Shown: piece after piece, positions 1 to 5,881 of the stretch
How positions within the stretch are numbered: position 1 is the first letter of the stretch
Layout of the letters: every line of letters begins with the position of its first letter
Assembly: GCA_964553715.1 (NCBI GenBank)
Contig: CAZKKY010000043.1
Coordinates: forward strand, 1 to 5,921
DNA: 5,921 nucleotides
Reading direction: 5' to 3'
Origin: JAGOJE01 sp964553715
GTDB lineage: Bacteria; Pseudomonadota; Alphaproteobacteria; Rickettsiales; Rickettsiaceae
The notes under the pieces: model-generated
The model's database searches: none
Seen by the model: only the letters and a program-made list of their open reading frames with translations
Told to the model about the DNA's origin: nothing
Program-made: the position numbers and the translations under genes

Positions 1-669
<669 letters not shown>

Positions 670-681
670 AAGACTAAACGA

Positions 682-703
682 CGTAATAGATTTATCTATT
701 ATG
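682..703 (+). other. Stem-loop downstream of 16S rRNA
   Basis: The arms TAATAGA (684-690) and TCTATTA (695-701) are perfectly complementary around a TTTA loop, and the stem extends outward by one G-U pair (683/702) and one C-G pair (682/703). It begins 13 nt after the mature 16S end. It has no following T-tract, so it is not a standard intrinsic terminator; it could be an rRNA processing or end-protecting element. The structure is seen directly; the role is inferred. Confidence 0.45.
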
Positions 704-911
704 CAGTCCAAAAAATGCTGTCACTATCTTTATCTGATTATTTATTTCATAAACACATCTATTTTGGTTATTCCAATATATTCTTAATTCTACAATCAAT
801 TTTTCCAAAAATTCGGATTCATAATCCTTTCGTATTAAATGATATAAAATTTAAAAATGCATAAATTAGTTTTATTATAAAATTAATTTAATATTCTCAT
901 CAAAATATCTC

Positions 912-942
912 TTGACCATGACGTTACGTTATACTTTATCGT
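912..942 (+). promoter_or_regulatory. merR promoter with long (19-bp) MerR-type spacer
   Basis: The -35 hexamer is TTGACC (912-917), and TATCGT (937-942) matches the -10 consensus at 4 of 6 positions across a 19-bp spacer. Over-long 19-20 bp spacers with an operator inside are the hallmark of promoters activated by MerR-family proteins through DNA distortion, and TTGACC is a common -35 in that class. Transcription would begin near 950, giving a ~20-nt leader with the Shine-Dalgarno AGAGGA (958-963). A 17-bp reading with TTTATC (935-940) is possible but matches less well. The gene for the matching regulator starts 28 bp downstream, which fits autoregulation. Confidence 0.6.
918..932 (+). promoter_or_regulatory. 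Inverted-repeat operator for the MerR/TipAS-type regulator
   Basis: ATGACGT (918-924) and ACGTTAT (926-932) form a 15-bp imperfect palindrome centred on T925, with 6 of 7 pairs matching. It sits wholly inside the spacer between the -35 and -10 elements, exactly where dimeric MerR-family regulators bind. It is the only copy of this palindrome I could find in the window. Binding by the adjacent regulator is inferred from position and family behaviour. Confidence 0.6.
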
Positions 943-969
943 CTCATCATATCTCTTAGAGGAATAGTT

Positions 970-1731
970 ATGGCTTATACTGTAAAAGAACTTTCAAAAA
1001 TATCATCAGTAAGTGTTAGGTTACTTCATTGGTATGATAAAATTGGCATTCTTAAACCTTTTACGAAAGGTGCCAATAACTATCGTTATTATAATGAAGA
1101 GCAGTTGCTGAAGTTGCAACAAATTCTTTTTTTTAAGGAATTGGGTTTTTCATTAAATGATATTACGAAGCTTTTATCTCAAAGTGATTTTGATAATATA
1201 AAATCACTAAGAGCTCAAAAAGTTGTGATAGAAGAGAAAATAGCTCATAACTATACTCTAATAGATACGATTGATAAAACAATAGATCATTTGAGAGGTA
1301 AAAAATATATGCAAGATCAAGAATTATATTATGGTTTTGATAGTAAGAGTCAAAAAAGATATGCGCAATATACAGTGCAATATTGTGGATTTCCTTCAGA
1401 AAATTTGCTTTTTCAAAACAAGAATAGTGCTGCACAATGGGATCAAAATGAGTATGATAATGTAAAAAATATAGGAGATGAAATTCACAAATCACTTGCA
1501 AAAGCAATGGATGGAGGTTTAAGTCCTGAATCTTTAGAGGTTCAGTCCATTGTTCATAGACACTTTATCATGTATCAGAAATTTTATAATGTATCAAAAG
1601 AAGTATATATAGGGATTGCTGAGTTATATTCATTGCATCCAGATTTTAAGAAAATTTTTGATGTTTATCATCCCGATATGATAGAGTTCATAGGAAAAGC
1701 TATAAGGTATTATGCAGAGCAAAATTTGTAG
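970..1731 (+). CDS. MerR-family transcriptional regulator with TipAS-like effector domain
   Basis: The 253-aa cytoplasmic DNA-binding protein has the two-part build of TipAL, Mta and SkgA regulators. Residues 1-70 are a MerR winged helix-turn-helix: TVKELSKISSVSVRLLHWYD, then the wing with NYRYYNEEQL, then the typical LGFSLNDI. Residues ~75-110 form a charged helix that should be the dimerisation coiled coil. Residues ~118-253 are a TipAS-like domain, recognisable from the helix with HRHFIMYQKFYN (196-207), AELYSLHPDF (217-226) and the C-terminal helix ending YYAEQNL. Length equals that of Streptomyces TipAL. In TipAL, Cys214 binds thiopeptides covalently and Cys207 lies nearby; my by-eye alignment places Gly215 and Val208 here, so covalent capture is unlikely. 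The start has AGAGGA 6 nt upstream. It is probably autoregulated through the palindrome upstream. Family members respond to antibiotics or other small molecules (TipAL, Mta) or act in oxidative stress (SkgA); the ligand here is unknown. Confidence 0.93.
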   Translation: MAYTVKELSKISSVSVRLLHWYDKIGILKPFTKGANNYRYYNEEQLLKLQQILFFKELGFSLNDITKLLSQSDFDNIKSLRAQKVVIEEKIAHNYTLIDTIDKTIDHLRGKKYMQDQELYYGFDSKSQKRYAQYTVQYCGFPSENLLFQNKNSAAQWDQNEYDNVKNIGDEIHKSLAKAMDGGLSPESLEVQSIVHRHFIMYQKFYNVSKEVYIGIAELYSLHPDFKKIFDVYHPDMIEFIGKAIRYYAEQNL

Positions 1732-1732
1732 A

Positions 1733-1761
1733 TTGATTTTATAGATTAATGTAGATATGAT
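1733..1761 (+). promoter_or_regulatory. Predicted sigma70-like promoter of the fkbM gene
   Basis: TTGATT (1733-1738) and TATGAT (1756-1761) are separated by exactly 17 bp, matching the consensus at 4 of 6 and 5 of 6 positions. It lies in the 68-bp gap after the regulator, 38 bp before the methyltransferase start. Its normal spacer and the absence of the ATGACGT palindrome argue that the methyltransferase is not a direct MerR-type target, though read-through from the regulator remains possible because no terminator separates them. Confidence 0.5.
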
Positions 1762-1799
1762 ATATTAAGTAAGATAACAATGAATAGCTAGGTATAAAA

Positions 1800-2486
1800 A
1801 TGTTTAAAATTTTTTCTAAAAATAGTCAAAACTTATATTTTTCTCATTATGGTGAAGACGTAGTCTTGCATTATATATTCAAAAATCAATCTAAGGGAAT
1901 ATATTTAGATATTGGATGTTATCATCCTTCTTTATTTTCTAATACAAAAAAGCTTTATGATAGAGGGTGGAAAGGTGTCAATATAGATGCGAATTCAGAT
2001 ACAATAGCTTTATTTAATAAAGCAAGGCCCAGAGATATTAATGTAAATATAGGTGTTTCAGGCTCTCAAGGGCAATTAGAATATTTTAAATTTCTTGACA
2101 TAGATGAAGCAGGTGGTGGTAGTGGAAATAGCTTTTCTATAGATGTGCGTAAAAAATACGAAAAGCAAGGTCTGGTTGCTAATGTTTCTAAAGTAGATAC
2201 TGATACTTTGGTAAACATTTATAATAAATATTTACCTAATGAATATGTTGATTTTTTAAATATTGATGTTGAGGGTCTTGACTTGACTGTTCTTGAGTCT
2301 AATGATTGGGATGTTTTCCGTCCTAGAGTAATTGCGATAGAGATATGGTCTAAAGATATTGATTTTGATAATCCATTGATGAATAAAACATATAGTTTTT
2401 TGCGTAAAAAGGGTTATATACCATTTTCTTGTACAATATTTTCTTGGTTTTTTTACGATTCAGATAATCCGATTGATTTATCTTAG
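1800..2486 (+). CDS. FkbM family SAM-dependent methyltransferase
   Basis: The 228-aa protein is a class I (Rossmann-fold) methyltransferase of the FkbM family, whose characterised members O-methylate sugars or natural-product scaffolds. The N-terminal SHYGEDVVL (15-23) is typical of a subgroup found in polysaccharide clusters. The SAM-binding glycine motif is YLDIGCYHP (35-43); the acidic residue after strand 2 is Asp63 in NIDAN (61-65); the family's later signature is DFLNIDVEGLDLTVLES (151-167), followed by RPRVIAIEIWS (174-184). No signal peptide or membrane segment is seen. The start is supported by a weak AGG (1790-1792) 7 nt upstream; an ATG at 1780 is closed by a stop after three codons. 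No glycosyltransferase or other glycan gene adjoins it, so the substrate cannot be named; a surface-polysaccharide sugar is a guess. The gene is very AT-rich, like the regulator and more so than the str genes. Length is normal for the family and it looks intact. Confidence 0.9.
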   Translation: MFKIFSKNSQNLYFSHYGEDVVLHYIFKNQSKGIYLDIGCYHPSLFSNTKKLYDRGWKGVNIDANSDTIALFNKARPRDINVNIGVSGSQGQLEYFKFLDIDEAGGGSGNSFSIDVRKKYEKQGLVANVSKVDTDTLVNIYNKYLPNEYVDFLNIDVEGLDLTVLESNDWDVFRPRVIAIEIWSKDIDFDNPLMNKTYSFLRKKGYIPFSCTIFSWFFYDSDNPIDLS

Positions 2487-2532
2487 CATAGTGATATAAG
2501 TCTAGTAAAACTTATTCTAGTGCAAAAATATA

Positions 2533-2548
2533 TGACACAAAAGTGTCA
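2533..2548 (+). terminator. Possible weak terminator stem-loop after fkbM
   Basis: TGACAC (2533-2538) and GTGTCA (2543-2548) form a perfect 6-bp stem with an AAAA loop, 46 bp past the fkbM stop codon. Only a short T-run (2556-2559) follows at a distance, so efficiency as an intrinsic terminator is doubtful. The hairpin is seen directly; termination is inferred from its position before an independently promoted operon. Confidence 0.35.
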
Positions 2549-2772
2549 ATTAGAATTTTAATCTAACATAGTAATGTTTTTACTTATAATCATGTAATAT
2601 GTTACTTCCATATCTTACACATTAATCTCATTTTGTCAAAAAATGGGTTTGGGGTTTCTTTTCGTTCCATAATTATTGTTATCAGACTAATTAAATGTTT
2701 TTGTATACTGTGGAAAGTTTTGTTTATAAAATAGCGCATCACATAATTTTGGTTTAGAAGATATAAAATTCC

Positions 2773-2801
2773 TTGCCATCTATAAAAAAAGTGGCTATAG
2801 T
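2773..2801 (+). promoter_or_regulatory. Predicted sigma70-like promoter of the str operon
   Basis: TTGCCA (2773-2778) and TATAGT (2796-2801) each match the consensus hexamers at 5 of 6 positions and are separated by an optimal 17 bp. This is the best promoter match in the window. Transcription would start near 2808, giving a leader of about 115 nt before rpsL. Such a strong match suits a highly expressed ribosomal protein and elongation factor operon. Confidence 0.65.
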
Positions 2802-2852
2802 GCTGAAAATTCTATTGTGTTTTTAGTGTGGTTTTTGTCTAAGTCCTGTGTT

Positions 2853-2880
2853 ATACCAGTGGTGTTAGGCGTAGCGTCTA
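2853..2880 (+). promoter_or_regulatory. Tandem hairpins in the rpsL leader
   Basis: Hairpin 1 pairs ATACC (2853-2857) with GGTGT (2861-2865) around AGT, with one G-U pair. Hairpin 2 pairs TAGGCG (2866-2871) with CGTCTA (2875-2880) around TAG, also with one G-U pair. They abut with no unpaired base, so they could stack coaxially, and they are the most GC-rich part of the leader, ending 43 nt before the rpsL start. A role in autoregulation or mRNA stability is inference; the short three-base loops and wobble pairs are weaknesses. Confidence 0.35.
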
Positions 2881-2923
2881 CTAAAAATTATGATTTCAGG
2901 TGTTTGCTTATGGGAGTATATTA

Positions 2924-3295
2924 ATGCCAACAAATAATCAATTAGTGCGTTTTGGTAGAAATCCAAAAACGCGTAAAACAAAATCGCCAGCGTTAAAGAG
3001 TAATCCCTTTGCCAAAGGCGTGTGTGTTATAGTAAAAACTGTAACTCCTAAAAAGCCTAACTCGGCTCTTCGTAAAATGGCTAGGGTTCGTCTTAGCAAT
3101 GGTTACTATGTAAATGCATATATCCCTGGTGAGGGGCATAATTTACAAGAGCACTCTACTGTGTTAGTGCGTGGTGGTAGGGTTCCTGATCTTCCTGGTG
3201 TTAGGTATCACATTGTTCGTGGTGCTTACGATACTCAAGGTGTAAAAAATCGTAAACAAGGCCGTTCTAGATACGGTGTAAAACGTCCTAAATAA
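2924..3295 (+). CDS. rpsL: 30S ribosomal protein S12
   Basis: S12 sits at the decoding centre of the 30S subunit and helps set translational accuracy. The 123-aa protein (E. coli 124) carries the family core TPKKPNSALRK (41-51), RVRLSNG (54-60), IPGEGHNLQEHS (67-78) and the C-terminal SRYGVKRPK. The start is the ATG at 2924, giving MPTNNQLVRFG, with Shine-Dalgarno GGGAG (2912-2916) 7 nt upstream; an in-frame GTG at 2900 would add eight residues not found in S12 and has no ribosome binding site. Lys43 and Lys44 of the streptomycin-related loop are present. Asp89, the residue modified by RimO in E. coli, is kept, but the preceding Lys88 of E. coli is Pro here. From memory, Rickettsia S12 also has VPDLPG, so this is probably a lineage trait. 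It is first gene of the str operon, 13 bp before rpsG. Confidence 0.98.
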   Translation: MPTNNQLVRFGRNPKTRKTKSPALKSNPFAKGVCVIVKTVTPKKPNSALRKMARVRLSNGYYVNAYIPGEGHNLQEHSTVLVRGGRVPDLPGVRYHIVRGAYDTQGVKNRKQGRSRYGVKRPK

Positions 3296-3308
3296 GTAAG
3301 AGAAAAAT

Positions 3309-3788
3309 ATGTCGCGTCGTCACTCAGCAGAAAAAAGGGAAATTGTTCCTGATGTAAAGTATAAAAATGTTATGATCGCAAGGTTTATAAATAGCTTGAT
3401 GAAAGAAGGTAAAAAAGCCTTGGCTGAAAAAATATTATATAATGCATTTAGCAAGATAGAAAAAAAGCACAAATTAGATCCTGTTGAGGCTTTTAGTAGT
3501 GCTATGTCTAATGTGAGGCCTTATTTAGAGGTTAAATCTGTGCGTGTTGGTGGTGCGAACTATCAAGTTCCTTCTCCTGTGAGTGAGGTTCGTAGTATTG
3601 CTCTTGCTATACGCTGGATAATTGCGGCTTCTATGAAGCGTTCTGAGAAAACGATGATTGATAGGCTGGCTGAGGAAATTTTTGAGGCTGCCAATTCTCG
3701 TGGGTCTTCTGTTAAGAAGAGAGAGGATACTCATAAAATGGCGGAAGCTAACAAAGCTTTTGCTCACTTTGCTACAGGTAATAGGTAA
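3309..3788 (+). CDS. rpsG: 30S ribosomal protein S7
   Basis: S7 is the primary binding protein that nucleates assembly of the 30S head and lines the E-site tRNA exit path. The 159-aa product begins MSRRHSAEKR and has the family core LDPVEAFSSAMSNVRPYLEVKSVRVGGANYQVPSPV (56-91), with the GGANYQVP signature of the RNA-binding beta-ribbon, then IRWIIAASMKRSEKTM (101-116) and the C-terminal HKMAEANKAFAHFA. Length is normal. AAGAGA (3298-3303) lies 5 nt before the start. In E. coli S7 represses its own operon by binding the ~100-nt rpsL-rpsG gap; that gap is only 13 nt here, so the same site cannot exist. Only 6 bp separate it from fusA, implying co-transcription. Confidence 0.98.
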   Translation: MSRRHSAEKREIVPDVKYKNVMIARFINSLMKEGKKALAEKILYNAFSKIEKKHKLDPVEAFSSAMSNVRPYLEVKSVRVGGANYQVPSPVSEVRSIALAIRWIIAASMKRSEKTMIDRLAEEIFEAANSRGSSVKKREDTHKMAEANKAFAHFATGNR

Positions 3789-3794
3789 TTAATT

Positions 3795-5870
3795 ATGTCA
3801 ACACAGAAGTTTTCTTTATCTGATATTCGTAATATTGGTATTTGTGCTCATATTGATGCTGGAAAAACAACAACTACAGAGCGTATTCTATATTATACTG
3901 GTAAGTCTCATAAGATCGGAGAAGTGCACGAAGGTGGTGCTACGATGGACTGGATGGAGCAAGAGCAAGAGCGTGGTATCACGATCACCTCTGCTGCTAC
4001 AACTTGTATGTGGAATGGCAAAAGAATCAATATAATAGATACTCCTGGTCACGTTGATTTCACGATTGAGGTTGAAAGATCTTTACGTGTGCTTGATGGT
4101 GCTGTTGCTGTGTTTGACGGTGTAGCGGGCGTTGAGCCTCAGTCTGAAACGGTGTGGCGTCAGGCGGATAAATATAAAGTTCCTCGTATGTGTTTTGTCA
4201 ACAAAATGGACAGAATGGGTGCTAATTTCTTCCGTTGTGTTGATATGATAGTAGATCGTCTTGGTGCTGTTCCTTTGGTTACTCAGCTTCCTATAGGTAG
4301 AGAAGAGTTATTTCGTGGCGTTGTGGATCTTATAAAGATGAAAGCTATAGTTTGGAAAGATGAAAGTTTAGGTGCTGAATTCTTTTTTGAGGATATACCA
4401 ACTGATATGGTTGCTCAAGCAGAGGAGTATCGTGCTCGTTTGTTAGAAACAGCGGTAGAAGCTGATGATGATATGTTAGAAAAATATTTATCAGGCGGGG
4501 AAATTTCGGAGTCAGAATTGAAGGCTTGTATTAGAAAGGGAACTATTAGCTCTGTGTTTGTTCCTGTGTTGTGTGGTAGTGCTTTCAAAAACAAAGGCGT
4601 ACAACCTTTGCTTGACGCTGTTGTGGATTATTTGCCGTCGCCTATAGATGTTCCTGCTGTAACATGTATTGATGTTAAAACTGGTAATGAAATAGAGCGT
4701 AAGGTATCCGTAGAGGAGCCTTTTGCTGGTCTTGCTTTTAAAGTTATGAATGACCCTTTTGTTGGTTCTTTGACTTTTGTGCGTGTTTATTCTGGTAAAT
4801 TGCAATCTGGAAGTACTATTATCAATAGCGTAAAAGATCAAAAAGAGCGTGTAGGGCGTATGCTCATGATGCATGCTAATGATCGTGAAGATGTTAAAGA
4901 TGCTAGTGCTGGTGAAATTATTGCTTTTGCTGGGTTAAAAAATACAACCACAGGTGATACTTTATGCTCTCCTGATAGTCAGATAATTCTGGAGCGTATG
5001 GAATTTCCTGAGCCAGTTATTGAGCTTGCAGTTGAGCCTAAATCTACTGCTGATCAAGAAAAAATGTCTTTGGCTTTATCTCGTCTTGCGGCAGAAGATC
5101 CGTCTTTTAGAGTTTCTACTGATCAAGAGTCGGGTCAAACTGTTATAAAAGGAATGGGTGAGCTTCATCTTGAGATCATTGTAGATCGTATGAAGCGTGA
5201 GTTTAAAGTAGAAGCTAATGTTGGTGCTCCTCAAGTTGCTTATCGTGAGACTATTACTAAGTCTTATGAAGTTGATTATACTCATAAGAAGCAGAGTGGT
5301 GGTGCTGGGCAATTTGCTCGTGTTAAGATATTGTTTGAGCCTTTAAACCCTGGTGAAGGATTCCAGTTTTTTTCTAAGATAGTAGGTGGTGCTGTTCCTA
5401 AGGAATATATTCCAGGTGTAGAAAAAGGTTTAGAAGCTATTCGTGATAGCGGAGTGCTTGCTGGTTATCCTATGATAGATTTCAAGGCAACTTTAGTAGA
5501 TGGTGCCTTCCACGATGTGGATTCTAGTGTTCTTGCTTTTGAAATTGCTTCTAAGGCTGCGTTTAGGGAGGGTATGCCCAAAGCTTCTCCGTGTTTACTA
5601 GAGCCTATTATGAAGGTAGAAGTAGTAACTCCTGATGAATATATGGGCGATATAATAGGAGACCTTAACAGTCGTAGAGGTCAAGTTCAAAGTATGGAGC
5701 CTCGTGGTAATGCTCAGGTTATTAATGCTAATGTTCCATTAGCAGAGATGTTCGGTTATGTTAACACTCTAAGATCAATGTCTCAGGGTCGTGCTCAATA
5801 TAGTATGATCTTTTCACATTACGATCAAGTGCCATCGCATGTGGCAGATAATATAAAATCTAAAAAATAG
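3795..5870 (+). CDS. fusA: Translation elongation factor G
   Basis: EF-G is the GTPase that drives tRNA-mRNA translocation and, with RRF, ribosome recycling. The 691-aa protein has all GTPase motifs: P-loop AHIDAGKT (18-25), switch I RGITI (60-64), DTPGH (82-86), NKMD (136-139) and GSAF (261-264). Later landmarks are domain II (FAGLAFKVMNDPFVGSLTFVR, ~310-330), domain III (GMGELHLEI, 453-461), domain IV (SGGAGQFARV, 501-510, and the decoding-site tip loop VDGAFHDVDSS with His573), and domain V (GRAQYSMIFSHYDQVP, 665-680). It is intact and close to the usual ~690-705 aa. AGG (3783-3785) at the end of rpsG provides the ribosome binding site, 9 nt before the ATG. It is third in rpsL-rpsG-fusA-tuf. 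Intact motifs and canonical operon context make this the housekeeping copy and not a duplicate EF-G2. Confidence 0.99.
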   Translation: MSTQKFSLSDIRNIGICAHIDAGKTTTTERILYYTGKSHKIGEVHEGGATMDWMEQEQERGITITSAATTCMWNGKRINIIDTPGHVDFTIEVERSLRVLDGAVAVFDGVAGVEPQSETVWRQADKYKVPRMCFVNKMDRMGANFFRCVDMIVDRLGAVPLVTQLPIGREELFRGVVDLIKMKAIVWKDESLGAEFFFEDIPTDMVAQAEEYRARLLETAVEADDDMLEKYLSGGEISESELKACIRKGTISSVFVPVLCGSAFKNKGVQPLLDAVVDYLPSPIDVPAVTCIDVKTGNEIERKVSVEEPFAGLAFKVMNDPFVGSLTFVRVYSGKLQSGSTIINSVKDQKERVGRMLMMHANDREDVKDASAGEIIAFAGLKNTTTGDTLCSPDSQIILERMEFPEPVIELAVEPKSTADQEKMSLALSRLAAEDPSFRVSTDQESGQTVIKGMGELHLEIIVDRMKREFKVEANVGAPQVAYRETITKSYEVDYTHKKQSGGAGQFARVKILFEPLNPGEGFQFFSKIVGGAVPKEYIPGVEKGLEAIRDSGVLAGYPMIDFKATLVDGAFHDVDSSVLAFEIASKAAFREGMPKASPCLLEPIMKVEVVTPDEYMGDIIGDLNSRRGQVQSMEPRGNAQVINANVPLAEMFGYVNTLRSMSQGRAQYSMIFSHYDQVPSHVADNIKSKK

Positions 5871-5881
5871 GAGAATTAGAG

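Larger units (their letters stand above)
895..957 (+). repeat. 16-bp direct repeat flanking the merR promoter
   Basis: Copy 1 is TCTCATCA (895-902) plus TATCTCTT (906-913), separated by AAA. Copy 2 is the same two octamers fused (942-949 and 950-957). All 16 bases match apart from the 3-nt insertion. Copy 1 runs into the -35 hexamer and copy 2 lies in the 5' leader just before the ribosome binding site, so the repeats bracket 28 bp holding the operator and most of the promoter. They could be a second regulator site or a trace of a local duplication; the sequence does not say which. Confidence 0.6.
670..969. other. 16S-merR intergenic spacer
   Basis: This AT-rich spacer contains no coding region that I can recognise. 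There is no tRNA-Ile or tRNA-Ala and no start of 23S, so it is not a classical rRNA internal transcribed spacer. Supported contents are a stem-loop close to the 16S 3' end (682-703) and the regulator's promoter, operator and flanking repeats (895-957). The stretch 704-894 is low-complexity A/T with nothing I can assign. There is no convincing GC stem followed by a T-run to end 16S transcription. Confidence 0.75.
2487..2923. other. fkbM-rpsL intergenic spacer with str operon leader
   Basis: This 437-bp region holds no recognisable gene on either strand. It contains a stem-loop after fkbM (2533-2548), a second weak inverted repeat TTAGA/TCTAA (2550-2566), a good promoter (2773-2801) and two adjacent leader hairpins (2853-2880). 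In many bacteria rpoC would lie directly upstream of rpsL; no trace of its C-terminus was recognised here. The stretch 2570-2770 is A/T-rich with only a weaker promoter-like pair (TTGTAT 2701-2706, TATAAA 2725-2730, 18-bp spacer). Confidence 0.7.

Noticed and set aside
930..935. TATACT as the merR -10 element
   Set aside because: It matches well by sequence but lies only 12 bp from TTGACC and inside the palindrome, too close for RNA polymerase.
670..969. Search for tRNA genes or a 23S start after 16S
   Set aside because: No cloverleaf-compatible T-arm (GTTCRA with paired arms) or terminal CCA context was seen, and no 23S 5' sequence is present.
1163..1507. Antisense open frame of 114 codons within the MerR gene
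   Set aside because: Low-complexity translation rich in Leu, Tyr and Ile without recognisable domain, opposite a well-supported gene.
2501..2521. Short direct repeat TCTAGT (2501-2506 and 2516-2521) and inverted repeat ATAAGT/ACTTAT (2496-2515) after fkbM
   Set aside because: Six-base matches in AT-rich DNA are expected by chance and no insertion element or attachment site lies between or beside them.
2612..2639. Minus-strand promoter-like pair (TTGACA and TAAGAT with 16-bp spacer)
   Set aside because: It points back toward fkbM with no minus-strand gene; such matches are expected by chance in AT-rich DNA. An antisense RNA cannot be excluded.
2645..2657. GGGTTTGGGGTTT, resembling a telomeric or G-quadruplex motif
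   Set aside because: Only two G-tracts are present; a quadruplex needs four, and no further repeat units occur.
2701..2730. TTGTAT and TATAAA (18-bp spacer) as the str promoter
   Set aside because: The -35 matches at only three positions, while 2773-2801 is closer to rpsL and better in both hexamers; it could be a secondary promoter.
2900..2923. Upstream in-frame GTG start for rpsL
   Set aside because: It would add eight residues absent from S12 and has no Shine-Dalgarno sequence, whereas the ATG at 2924 has GGGAG 7 nt upstream.
2890..2937. Fifteen-codon ORF overlapping the rpsL start, as a possible leader peptide
   Set aside because: No ribosome binding site, no amino-acid bias and no attenuator structure after it.
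3525..5312. Antisense open frames opposite rpsG and fusA (3525-3767, 4512-4874, 5076-5312) and a + strand frame at 3835-4035
   Set aside because: All overlap highly conserved translation genes and show no family resemblance.
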